The position numbers were made by a program, and so were the translations under genes. 64,000 bases of DNA from Treponema sp. C6A8. Its GTDB lineage: Bacteria; Spirochaetota; Spirochaetia; Treponematales; Treponemataceae. Of the stretch, positions 51,287 to 60,427 are shown piece after piece. The stretch is from positions 1-64,000 of the forward strand of contig NZ_JHVB01000012.1 in assembly GCF_000619925.1 (NCBI RefSeq). Reading direction: 5' to 3'. Within the stretch, counting starts at the first letter, position 1, and each line of letters starts with the position of its first letter. Below the pieces are notes generated by a model. It was not told the DNA's origin and did no database searches. It saw only the letters and a list, made by a program, of their open reading frames with translations.

Positions 51287-51714
51287 GTGAACAGAACTAT
51301 GACTGCCTTCTTTTGAAAAATCAGCTTTGCTTTCCTTTGTATGCGGCATCTCGCGAAATCTTACGCAAATATACGCCGCTTCTTAAAGAGTTAGATTTAA
51401 CTTATACACAGTACATCGTAATGATGGTTTTGTGGGAAGAAAAGGAACTTAAGGTTACAGAACTTGGCAGTCGTCTTTTTCTGGACACAGGAACTCTTTC
51501 TCCGCTTTTAAAATCAATGGAAAAGAAAAAACTTCTTTGCCGTACACGCAGTAAAAACGACGAACGCATTGTAATGGTTGCAATTACAAAGGAAGGTGAA
51601 GCTCTTCGTGAAAAAGCTTCTTCTGTTCCTAAGAAAATTGGCAGCTGTGTAAATCTTAGTCAGCAGGAAGCCGAAACTCTTTATAAAATTCTCTATAAGA
51701 TTATAGGTAATTAG
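51283..51714 (+). CDS. OhrR-like MarR-family redox repressor
   Basis: A 143-residue MarR-family regulator. Cys16 in LKNQLCFPLYAASREI aligns with the peroxide-sensing N-terminal Cys of OhrR, and the winged helix includes LTYTQYIVMMVLWEEKELKV and LFLDTGTLSPLLKSMEKKKL. Oxidation of that Cys releases DNA in OhrR. It overlaps the preceding gene by 4 nt and ends in a 4-nt overlap with the convergent HD-GYP gene. The TTGTATACAA site at 49718 is its likely target. Confidence 0.88.
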   Translation: MSEQNYDCLLLKNQLCFPLYAASREILRKYTPLLKELDLTYTQYIVMMVLWEEKELKVTELGSRLFLDTGTLSPLLKSMEKKKLLCRTRSKNDERIVMVAITKEGEALREKASSVPKKIGSCVNLSQQEAETLYKILYKIIGN

Positions 51715-53414
51715 GATTTATAATATTCTTCAATCTTTTCACGGCAGCGAAGGAAGTAATAGTTTAGCATCGGATCAAAATGAATGCCCATTCCATCCTG
51801 AATTATCTGGAAAGCTTCTTCAGGTGGCATGGCTTTTTTATAACAGCGTTCGCTGACCAAAGCATCATATACATCGGCGATAGCCATAATTCTGGCTTCA
51901 AGAGGAATCTTACTGCCTTTTAATCCTTCCGGATATCCAGAACCGTCAAAACGTTCGTGATGGTAATGAGCAACATTTTCGCAGATTTGAGAAAATTCGG
52001 TATCATCATAATCTCCAAAAATATTTCTTACAATCTGAGCGCCTTTCTGAGCGTGACTTTTCATAATTTCATATTCTTCCGGAGTAAACTTGCCGGGTTT
52101 GCGTAAAATCTGGTCATCAACGGCTATTTTTCCTAAATCATGCATAGGGGCGGCCTTTACAAGGCTTATATAAAATGATTCCGGACGTCCCAGTCGGTTT
52201 TCTATTCTCATATCATCAGTCAAAATCTTTACAATCTGGCTTGTTCGTCGGATGTGGCTTCCTGTATTATTGTCACGGTTCTGTACCATTTCTGCCATTC
52301 CGTATACAAACTGTTCCATCAATCTTTCGATTTTTTCTGTTTTTTCATTTACTTCTTTTGAAAGTGTTTCATTGTAATTATTTAAAAGCCGCAGATTAAG
52401 CTGTTCGCGGGTATTGTCTTCAATTTTTATCTGATGACCAACAGGTTTGTGCCGCTTTGAAAAAAAGCGGGAAATATAAAGATTTGAAACACTAATTTTA
52501 AAGCTCTGCTTTTGATATTTAAATGTGGTTTCTGCAATACCCTTATGAGATTCAGCAGTTTCCATAAGGTGATTTACGGTAGCAAAAAGTTCAGTGGAGT
52601 TGTCCAGTTTGGAATCAACATAAAGTTCCTTAAATTCCGGAAAGAAATGTTCCGTAATTGAATTACAACCCAGATAGCGGTGCTCATTATCAAAAGATGC
52701 TACACCTATAGTTTCACTCTGCTGAATCGCAATACTTACCATTAAGTCGATATCGTAAATGGCAAGTCTGCGAATCATAATAAGCAGCATAATCTGTAAA
52801 ATTGTGTAGGAACAAGGCATTACGTCAAATTCTGGAGCGATGGCTCGTCCAATAATGAAGGCAATGGAAATAATACTGTAAGAAAGAAGCATTACTGTAG
52901 CATTACGTCTGGAAATGTGTTTCTTTCTCATACTAAGCAGCATTATCAGGAAGTCTATTATGATGAAAATAACAAGAATACAGTAATAAATTGTGTGAAC
53001 TGAAGTATATTGTTTTCTAAGATAGGCGATTCCGTTTGTATTTCTTAGAAATACCTGTTTATAAAGGATTCCAACAGTCCATGGGCTTAAAGCCATAATC
53101 ACTATTCCAGTGGAAAGAATCAAAAAACAAATTGAGGTGATGTACCGGTTTAATTTAATTTTACAGAAGGTAAAAACGTAAAGAAAACTGAAGAACTGGA
53201 CTCCGAAGTTTAGGAAATACAAAAGTCCGTTTAGTAAAAGTGCTTCTGAGGTTGAGGTAGAAAGAGCAAACTTCAAATAACAGAGATTGATGAGAGGAAT
53301 CAGCAGGAATAGCAATGCAAGATAAATGGAAACGTTACGTCCCCATTTAACAAAGAAAAATGTCGTCAGTAAAATTGAGCTTACAAAAAGCAGGATGTAG
53401 TAATATAAAAGCAT
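51711..53414 (-). CDS. 7TM-HD-GYP protein, predicted cyclic-di-GMP phosphodiesterase
   Basis: A 567-residue signalling protein. Residues about 1-235 hold seven to eight membrane helices resembling the 7TM sensor region of some histidine kinases. About 235-345 is a possible PAS-like region, then a helical linker. The C-terminal HD-GYP domain (about 365-555) has HDLGKIAVDD, the metal-binding HxxH of NVAHYHHERFDGSGYPEG and a conserved MAIADVYDALVSERCYKKAM block. It probably degrades c-di-GMP in response to a membrane signal. It overlaps the convergent OhrR-like gene by 4 nt. Confidence 0.85.
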   Translation of the reverse strand: MLLYYYILLFVSSILLTTFFFVKWGRNVSIYLALLFLLIPLINLCYLKFALSTSTSEALLLNGLLYFLNFGVQFFSFLYVFTFCKIKLNRYITSICFLILSTGIVIMALSPWTVGILYKQVFLRNTNGIAYLRKQYTSVHTIYYCILVIFIIIDFLIMLLSMRKKHISRRNATVMLLSYSIISIAFIIGRAIAPEFDVMPCSYTILQIMLLIMIRRLAIYDIDLMVSIAIQQSETIGVASFDNEHRYLGCNSITEHFFPEFKELYVDSKLDNSTELFATVNHLMETAESHKGIAETTFKYQKQSFKISVSNLYISRFFSKRHKPVGHQIKIEDNTREQLNLRLLNNYNETLSKEVNEKTEKIERLMEQFVYGMAEMVQNRDNNTGSHIRRTSQIVKILTDDMRIENRLGRPESFYISLVKAAPMHDLGKIAVDDQILRKPGKFTPEEYEIMKSHAQKGAQIVRNIFGDYDDTEFSQICENVAHYHHERFDGSGYPEGLKGSKIPLEARIMAIADVYDALVSERCYKKAMPPEEAFQIIQDGMGIHFDPMLNYYFLRCREKIEEYYKS

Positions 53415-53504
53415 TTTTTAATTCCTATGATTATTTTACACCATGAAAAGCCATGTGGCAAAATTTTATTGTTTTTTCGTATTTAAATCGGTTAAAATAA
53501 TAGT

Positions 53505-54578
53505 ATGAAAATTATTCATTGTGCCGATATTCATGCGGATTCTGCAATGAAGGGGCATTTTTCAAAGCTTGCCTCTCAGCGCAGGGAAGAAATTGTAGAT
53601 GCTTTTGCCCGCATGGTAGATTTTGCCCAGAAAAATGGTGTTCGTGCCATAATTATTTCGGGAGACCTTTTTGATACAAAGGAAAACCAGCATAAAACTC
53701 TTAAAAACAGACTTTTTTATATTATTTCAAATCATCCCCAGATTGATTTTCTGTATCTTCGTGGAAATCATGATGAAGAATTTCATATCGAAGAGAATTA
53801 TCCTAATCTCAAGCTTTTTTCTAAGGATGCCTGGTCTTCCTATTCATACGGCGATGTCGAAATTTCAGGCAGAGAGTTCGGTTCTTCAATTCCTGCCGCT
53901 GCCTACAGCCAGCTAAAGCTTGAAGCTCAGAAAGTTAATATTGTTATGCTTCACGGGCAGCTTGCAGATTACGCGCCAAAGGAAGATGCTCCTGTAATTT
54001 CCCTTCCAAAACTTGTAAATCAGAACATTGATTATCTTGCTCTCGGACATATTCATAATTTCAGACTGGAAAAACTGGATAGCCGCGGGCTCTGGTGTTA
54101 TCCGGGGTGTCTTGAAGGACGCGGATTTGATGAATGCGGAGAAAAAGGGTTTGTGCTTTTGAATATTGAAGGCGGGAAGGTTGAGCCGACTTTTGTACGC
54201 AATTCTCAACGGGTGATTCACGAAATTGAAGTGCCTCTTAGCGGAACAATGTCTTACAACGAAATTCTTAAGGCCTGTGCAGCAGCGACGGCATCAATTT
54301 CTGCAAAAGATATTGTTCAAATTGATTTAAAGGGCGAAATTTCTGAGGATACGGAAATTGAAACCGATTCATATGAAGCTGCTTTGGCATCAAATTTTTA
54401 TTTTATCAGATTTAAAAACCAGACCGAACCAAAGATTGATTACGAAAAATACGAAAAGGATGTTTCTCTAAAAGGTGAGTTTATCCGTCTGGTAAAGGCG
54501 CAGAAAGAGCTGAGCGAAGAGGAAAAATCAAAAATTATAATGACAGGAATTCGGGCTCTTGCGGGGAGAATGAACTGA
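53505..54578 (+). CDS. SbcD/Mre11-like DNA repair metallophosphoesterase
   Basis: A 357-residue calcineurin-like phosphoesterase. The metal-binding motifs are all present: HCADIHADS (near 5-13), IIISGDLFDT, YLRGNHDEE, VMLHGQLADY and LALGHIHNF. It is probably the nuclease partner of the SbcC-like ATPase whose ATG overlaps its stop by 1 nt. No ribosome site is seen; a TAAAAT box (53493-53498) lies 6 nt before the ATG, suggesting a leaderless transcript. Confidence 0.88.
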   Translation: MKIIHCADIHADSAMKGHFSKLASQRREEIVDAFARMVDFAQKNGVRAIIISGDLFDTKENQHKTLKNRLFYIISNHPQIDFLYLRGNHDEEFHIEENYPNLKLFSKDAWSSYSYGDVEISGREFGSSIPAAAYSQLKLEAQKVNIVMLHGQLADYAPKEDAPVISLPKLVNQNIDYLALGHIHNFRLEKLDSRGLWCYPGCLEGRGFDECGEKGFVLLNIEGGKVEPTFVRNSQRVIHEIEVPLSGTMSYNEILKACAAATASISAKDIVQIDLKGEISEDTEIETDSYEAALASNFYFIRFKNQTEPKIDYEKYEKDVSLKGEFIRLVKAQKELSEEEKSKIIMTGIRALAGRMN

Positions 54579-57019
54579 TGGAACTGATTAAAGCTCATAT
54601 TACGAATTTTGGAAAACTACGAAATTATGACGTGGATTTTAAAAAAGGACTCAATACTTTTATCCATGAAAACGGCTGGGGAAAAACGACACTTTCGGTT
54701 TTTATAAAGGCGATGTTTTATGGAATGGAGTATACGACTTCACGTGATTTAGAAAAAAATGAAAAACTGAAATATGCTCCATGGCAGGGTGGCGAATACG
54801 GTGGCAGCCTTGAGTTCTCTTATAAGGGAAAAAATTATCTTGTGACTCGAACTTTTGGACCTAAAAAAAATGATGATACCTATGAACTTCGTGATTTGAA
54901 AACAAATCTTCCTAGTTCAGATTTTACATCGGATTTGGGTAGCGAACTTTTTGGAATTAACCGCGAAACTTACGGACGCAGCGTTCATGTTGTGCTCAGC
55001 GAATCTCCTGCTGGTTCAACAGATATTTCTGCCCGTCTGAATAATCTTGTAGAAGCAGGTGATGTTGCATCCTTTGATAAGGCTGTGCTGGCACTTGATA
55101 AAAAGGCAACTTCCCTTAAGGCAAAAAAAGGAAAAATCGGTCAACTCTTTGAAATCCAAAATCAGATTGACCGCGACCGTGAAACTCTTGAAGAAATTAA
55201 GGCAAGGGAAGTTCAGAACGAGGATTTTGAAAAAAAGGCAGCTGCTTTGGGTGCGGAAATAGAAAAATTCAAGACACAACATCATAGCATGACACGTGAA
55301 CTTACGGTGCTCATAAAATACGAAGGAAAATTACGCTACGAACAGCTAAAAAAGGATCTGGAAGAGGCGAAACGAGGGAAAGAGGCTCTGGTAGATTTCT
55401 TTAATGGAAAGGTACCGGAAGCTGGTGTCTTAAAAGAAATTGATGAAATTTCAAGTTCATATACAACTCTTGCCTCTAATCTTAAAAGCGGCCAGATGTC
55501 TCAGAGTGAAAAAGACCAATATGAGAGTCTGAAAAATTATTTTGCAGGTGATATTCCTTCAAAAGCTCAGATTGATTTATGTTTGAAAACTGATGGAGAA
55601 TTCAAGATTTTTAAGCAGCAGGAAAGCGAAAGAAAACTTACGGCTTTGGAAGAAGCTGAGTTTAAGGAGCTTAAACTGAAATTCAGTGACAAGGATCTTG
55701 AAACTGCCAGTTCAGGAAGTGACCAGTCAAAACTTCCGGCCGAGGAAGGTAAAAATATTCTTACAGCAGTATTTATGGGCCTCGGATTTTTCATCTTGAT
55801 TGGCGCTTCTTTTTGTTTTTTTCAGAGGCTTCCTTTATTTGTATCTGCAATGTCGCTTGGACTTGCGGCCTTGTTTTTTGTTCTCGGTTTTGTAAGTACT
55901 CGCAGTGCAAAAACAAGCCCGGAAGAGATTTCGGTTCTTATACAGCGAGGGGTTGATCTTGACCGTTATTTAAAACTTCAGCAAAAGTCAAAAGCGCATT
56001 TTGAATGGCTGCAGGCTCAGCCAAAAATGGCGTCTGAATATGAGGCAGAACTCCGTGCTTTTGTAAAACGCTTTTGTAAGACAGATGATATTTCTTCCAT
56101 TCCGACAGAAATTCAAATTCTTAATGAAAAAATGAATAAGCTTTCCGAATTGGAAAAACGCATAAATACGAGCAGCCAGAATTTTCAGCTTCAAAGTGAA
56201 AAAAAAGAAAAGCTTATGCAAATTTTGAGTCAGTATAAAACGGAAAAAACACTTGATTATCCTGCTCAGGTACGGGAACTTCACGACAGAATTAATGATT
56301 TAAAAAATGCGGAGGCCTATATCAGACAGGCAGAGGCAAAAGTCAGTGAATTTGAGAACGATCCGCAGAATGATGTTCAGTCTTTTGAGTCGCTTAAAAA
56401 GCCGGAAAAATCTAACGAGCAGCTAAAGTCGGAACTTGATTTTATAAATCAGCAGGTTAATGAAAAAGTTGCCTTGAGGGCAGAATATCAGAAGAAAATG
56501 AACGATAATAATTCGCTCATTGAAAAAAAAGATGATTTTGAAAATGAGATTGAAAGGCTTGCTGTAGAAAAGCAGGAAAAAACTTGTGAACATCAGCTTC
56601 TTTTGCAGACAATGGATTTCTTAAGGCGGGCAAAAGAGCAGCTTGATGCAAATTACAGTGATCCTATGAAAGAGGGGTTTGCAAAATATCTTGGAATGAT
56701 TGATGCAGGAACAGAGTCGGAGGCACTTTCCAAAAAACTTGTAATTGATACAGAACTTAAGGTTTGCGTGGACGAAAATGGAAAACTGCGTGAAAGCCAA
56801 TATTTAAGCGACGGCTATAAGGATCTGGTGAATTTCTGTTCCAGAATGGCGCTTGTGGATGCACTTTTTAAAGATGAAAAACCGCCTGTAATTCTTGATG
56901 ACCCTTTTGTAAATCTTGATGATGATAAAATTCCGCGGGCACTGGGCTTATTAAAGCTGATGGCAAAGGAAAAGCAGATTTTGTATTTTGCCTGCCATAA
57001 GAGTCGCGAAGTAAAATAA
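54578..57019 (+). CDS. SbcC/Rad50-like AAA ATPase with central hydrophobic segments
   Basis: An 813-residue ATPase. The N-terminal P-loop is HENGWGKTTLSVFIKAMFY (about 31-49), with Gly-Trp in place of the usual Gly-Ser. Two coiled-coil arms flank a central pair of hydrophobic segments (about 392-440), as in YhaN-like proteins and unlike the zinc hook of true SbcC. The C-terminus has the ABC signature LSDGYKDLV and Walker B PPVILDDPFVNLDD. With the preceding SbcD-like protein it probably processes DNA ends; the hydrophobic pair suggests membrane association. Confidence 0.85.
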   Translation: MELIKAHITNFGKLRNYDVDFKKGLNTFIHENGWGKTTLSVFIKAMFYGMEYTTSRDLEKNEKLKYAPWQGGEYGGSLEFSYKGKNYLVTRTFGPKKNDDTYELRDLKTNLPSSDFTSDLGSELFGINRETYGRSVHVVLSESPAGSTDISARLNNLVEAGDVASFDKAVLALDKKATSLKAKKGKIGQLFEIQNQIDRDRETLEEIKAREVQNEDFEKKAAALGAEIEKFKTQHHSMTRELTVLIKYEGKLRYEQLKKDLEEAKRGKEALVDFFNGKVPEAGVLKEIDEISSSYTTLASNLKSGQMSQSEKDQYESLKNYFAGDIPSKAQIDLCLKTDGEFKIFKQQESERKLTALEEAEFKELKLKFSDKDLETASSGSDQSKLPAEEGKNILTAVFMGLGFFILIGASFCFFQRLPLFVSAMSLGLAALFFVLGFVSTRSAKTSPEEISVLIQRGVDLDRYLKLQQKSKAHFEWLQAQPKMASEYEAELRAFVKRFCKTDDISSIPTEIQILNEKMNKLSELEKRINTSSQNFQLQSEKKEKLMQILSQYKTEKTLDYPAQVRELHDRINDLKNAEAYIRQAEAKVSEFENDPQNDVQSFESLKKPEKSNEQLKSELDFINQQVNEKVALRAEYQKKMNDNNSLIEKKDDFENEIERLAVEKQEKTCEHQLLLQTMDFLRRAKEQLDANYSDPMKEGFAKYLGMIDAGTESEALSKKLVIDTELKVCVDENGKLRESQYLSDGYKDLVNFCSRMALVDALFKDEKPPVILDDPFVNLDDDKIPRALGLLKLMAKEKQILYFACHKSREVK

Positions 57020-57036
57020 AAGTTTGGGAGGATAAA

Positions 57037-57459
57037 TTGTCTCGAAAAACTGATGAAATAAAAAAATCTATTGCACGACTGGAAGAAATTCAGATTAAGT
57101 TCTGTGAGGCAGTCTCGTCAGAAGGAGAAGTAAGTCTTCTTTGCGAACAGATGAAATCTGAATTACAAAACCTAAAACTTTGGATTAGCATGCTTTACAA
57201 ATATAACGGCACTTCAAAAAGTAACGCTAAGGTTGCTGCTAGTCGCGAAAACGGAAAAAAGGGTGGGCGACCTCCTAAATTTGTAACCGATCTTAAAAAA
57301 CAGAAAAATGAACTTGAAGCTCTTCTTTCAGACCTTCATACCCAGCAGATATCGGCATCTATTGAAGATGAAGAAAACCTGAATTCTCAGGCAGAAAAGG
57401 CAAATCAAGAGCTGGAAACAGTAAATAAAAAACTTTCGGAGTTTAAAAATGAAAAATAA
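57037..57459 (+). CDS. Coiled-coil protein with AT-hook-like motif
   Basis: A 140-residue protein of two coiled-coil segments (about 3-60 and 92-140) separated by a basic linker, SRENGKKGGRPPKF, with the GRP core of an AT-hook. I use a TTG start at 57037 because GGGAGG lies just upstream. The gene follows the SbcC-like gene by 17 nt and overlaps the M16 peptidase by 11 nt. Function unknown; DNA binding is possible. Confidence 0.65.
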   Translation: MSRKTDEIKKSIARLEEIQIKFCEAVSSEGEVSLLCEQMKSELQNLKLWISMLYKYNGTSKSNAKVAASRENGKKGGRPPKFVTDLKKQKNELEALLSDLHTQQISASIEDEENLNSQAEKANQELETVNKKLSEFKNEK

Positions 57460-60427
57460 ACGTATTTATTCTATTTTATTGCTTGGTTTTATCTCGATTT
57501 TTACAAGTCTTTTTTCAAAGGAAAGCTTTGGTTTCCGTCAGCTGAAAACCCTCAAATATACACCTGGAACTCAGGTTCTTTACTATGAACACGTAAAATC
57601 CGGTGCCCGCCTTGTCTGGCTAAAAAACAATGACACAAACCGTGCCTTTAATATTGCCTTCCAGACCCGCTCTTATGATGATGTGGGACTTCCTCACATT
57701 TTTGAACATTGCTGTCTTGCAGGTTCTCCAAAATATCCAAGCTCAAACCTTACCTTCCAGATGGGGGTTCAGACCTATAATACCTTTCAGAACGCCCTGA
57801 CATATCAGCTTTTTACCTGTTATCCGATTGCTTCACTTTCAGAAGAGCAGCTTTTTGCCAGCCTCGACGTTTACATGAACGGTATTTTTGACCCGATTGT
57901 TCTTACAGAGGAAAATGACCTCAAGCGCGAAGCCGTACGTTTTGTTCTTGATTCCCCGGACGGTCAGATTACGGCAACCGGCGCTGTTTACAATGAGCTT
58001 ACAGGTGTAATGGCGAATAAAAACACAGTGAATTTTTACAATCTCCGTAAGCTTCTTTATCCTAACAGTACAGAAAGCTTTATAACCGGCGGACGACCGG
58101 AGGATATTCTTAATGTCACCTGGCAGAGCGTAAAGGATTATCACGAAGAATATTACAAAGCTTCCAACATGGTAATCTACCTTTACGGAAAGCTTAATGT
58201 AAACCGCTTCTTAAAATATTTTGACGAAGAATTCCTTTCAAAATACGAACGCACAGAAGTTGATCTTTCAGATAAATATTATGAAGAATGGGAAGGTTTC
58301 CGCGAACAGACAGCAGAATTCCCGGTTACAAAGGACACAAATACTAATAATGCCTCTATTTTTTCATATGCCTTTGCGCTTAAAGATATAAGTCCTGACA
58401 ACTTCAACGACCTTCGTGTTATCAACAATTATATCGGGCAGGAATCTTCCTGGCTGAGCCGTACACTCAAGGAGCATTTTCCAGACGCAAATTTCAGCTG
58501 TTATTTTAATAATCTTTGCAGACGACCCTATTATACTTTTGAAGTTCATAATATTAATGAAGATGATAAAGATGAGCTGAAAAAGATTTTTGAAGAGGCA
58601 GTAAATCAGCTTTGTACAGAAAAAATCGACAAAAAATACATCAAAATTTTTGCAAATAATTTTAAATTGGATACAATTCTGGATGAAGAAAATCCTGATG
58701 GAATTACTGACTTACGTTCTGCAGGTATTTTATGGGCAATTTCTGATGATCCTGTAAATTTTATTACATACAGAAAGAATCTTTTAAAACTTTCAAAAAC
58801 TTCCACACCTGAAACAGTTCTTGCGACTGCCAGAAAATACCTTTTGAATCCACAGCAGAGTGTAGTTCTGGTAACCAAGCCTGTTGCAGGTCTTGCAGAA
58901 AAGAAGGCAGAAGAAAATGCAAAGTATTTTGCTGATAAAAAGGAATCGATGACGCCGAAGAATGTTGCTGATCTTGTTGCAGAAAATAAGCGGTATAATG
59001 AATGGGCTTCTGAGAATGAAAAAATCAACCTTATTGATAAGGTGAAGGTTGTAAGTGCCCAGAATTTGCCGGAAGAAGATGAAGATGTTGAAATTACTGA
59101 CACAAAAGAGCATGGTTTCAGGGCTCTGATTGGAGAAAAACCAGGACTTCAGTATGTGTCTGGCTCTCTGCTTTTCAGCCTGAATACCTTGCCGCCGGAA
59201 TATCTTCACCCGGTAATGTTCTATTTTGAGCTTTTGAAAAATCTTCCTACAGAAAAACACAGTCTGGAAGAGCTTGAAGCAAGAGAAATGATTTATACTT
59301 ATTCATCGTCTTTTTATACTTCCTCTTATATGCTGAAGGACAAATATGAAAGCGGCGGCTCGGCAGTGTATGCAACTTCTGATTTTATGTGTCTTAATGA
59401 AAATCTGACTGATACACTGGATCTTGTTCATGAGCTTATTACAGAAACAAGTCTTGAGGATTATGATACGATAAAAAGTTCCGCCGGACAGTTTGCAAAG
59501 GCAAAACGTCAGGGAAATATGAATAATCCGGCAAATCTGGCTTATGAGCTTGCCTTTACTGCGGCTCACCCTGCTTATACATCACGTTACTATGCCGTCA
59601 GATATAATTACTGGGATTTCCTGGAAAAGGTTTCTAAGATGGATACAGAAGAGCTGGACGGGCTTGTTGCAAAAATCCGCGAGGGCTTAAAAATCGTCTT
59701 TAACCGACAGAATCTTACTGTAACCTGCGTAGGTGATAAAAAACAGATTGAAAAATATCTTAAATATGAACGAGCCTTTGCAGAAACTTTGGGGCAGGAT
59801 GAACTTAAGGAAGTAAATCCTTTTGCACAGCATGAACCTTTCCCAAAGAATATTGCGGTAATTATTCCCGGAAATTCAAACTATTGCTTTAGCTCTATTT
59901 CACTTGATTCGCTAACAGAAAAGCTGGACGCAAAGTATAAGGTTATCAGCTCTTTTCTGGAATATTTTTATCTTTATACTCAGATTCGTTTTAAGTATGG
60001 AGCCTACGGGGCTTCAAGCCAGATAAATGATAACGGGCTTACCCTTTATTCATACCGCGATCCTGAGCTTAAAAATACCTTCCGAATTTTTGATGAAGCA
60101 GCAGATTATTTAAAAACTACCTATGTCACACAAAAGGATTTGGAAGGCTATATCACTTCAATTTATTCAGGACTGCAGGAACCGATTTCTGATGCAGCTG
60201 CCCTCAGCAACAAAATTTCCAGTTATTTAACCAATGATTTTGAGGACGGAAAAGTCCTGCGCATGATGAAGCAAGTAAAATCTGTAAAGCCCGAAGATAT
60301 TAAGGAATTTGCAGGCTATCTTGAATTGCTGAAAAAGAATGGTGTAAGAGTTGTTGCCGGAAGTGCCGAGCAGATTTATGCCAACAAAGACATGTTTGAT
60401 TTAATTATCACAGAGTTTATGAAGTAA
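57449..60427 (+). CDS. M16C zinc metallopeptidase (PreP-like), secreted
   Basis: A 992-residue peptidase with an N-terminal signal peptide (1-23). The inverted zinc motif HxxEH is LPHIFEHCCL (His83, Glu86, His87), and a distal Glu is expected in the YNELTGVMANKN region (about 181). The M16C middle and C-terminal halves follow (GGRPEDILNVTWQSVKDYHE; LKEHFPDANFSCYFNNL). Such enzymes degrade peptides inside a closed chamber. The ATG overlaps the coiled-coil gene, so it is part of the same operon. It is convergent with the phosphatase gene, overlapping by 11 nt. Confidence 0.9.
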   Translation: MKNKRIYSILLLGFISIFTSLFSKESFGFRQLKTLKYTPGTQVLYYEHVKSGARLVWLKNNDTNRAFNIAFQTRSYDDVGLPHIFEHCCLAGSPKYPSSNLTFQMGVQTYNTFQNALTYQLFTCYPIASLSEEQLFASLDVYMNGIFDPIVLTEENDLKREAVRFVLDSPDGQITATGAVYNELTGVMANKNTVNFYNLRKLLYPNSTESFITGGRPEDILNVTWQSVKDYHEEYYKASNMVIYLYGKLNVNRFLKYFDEEFLSKYERTEVDLSDKYYEEWEGFREQTAEFPVTKDTNTNNASIFSYAFALKDISPDNFNDLRVINNYIGQESSWLSRTLKEHFPDANFSCYFNNLCRRPYYTFEVHNINEDDKDELKKIFEEAVNQLCTEKIDKKYIKIFANNFKLDTILDEENPDGITDLRSAGILWAISDDPVNFITYRKNLLKLSKTSTPETVLATARKYLLNPQQSVVLVTKPVAGLAEKKAEENAKYFADKKESMTPKNVADLVAENKRYNEWASENEKINLIDKVKVVSAQNLPEEDEDVEITDTKEHGFRALIGEKPGLQYVSGSLLFSLNTLPPEYLHPVMFYFELLKNLPTEKHSLEELEAREMIYTYSSSFYTSSYMLKDKYESGGSAVYATSDFMCLNENLTDTLDLVHELITETSLEDYDTIKSSAGQFAKAKRQGNMNNPANLAYELAFTAAHPAYTSRYYAVRYNYWDFLEKVSKMDTEELDGLVAKIREGLKIVFNRQNLTVTCVGDKKQIEKYLKYERAFAETLGQDELKEVNPFAQHEPFPKNIAVIIPGNSNYCFSSISLDSLTEKLDAKYKVISSFLEYFYLYTQIRFKYGAYGASSQINDNGLTLYSYRDPELKNTFRIFDEAADYLKTTYVTQKDLEGYITSIYSGLQEPISDAAALSNKISSYLTNDFEDGKVLRMMKQVKSVKPEDIKEFAGYLELLKKNGVRVVAGSAEQIYANKDMFDLIITEFMK

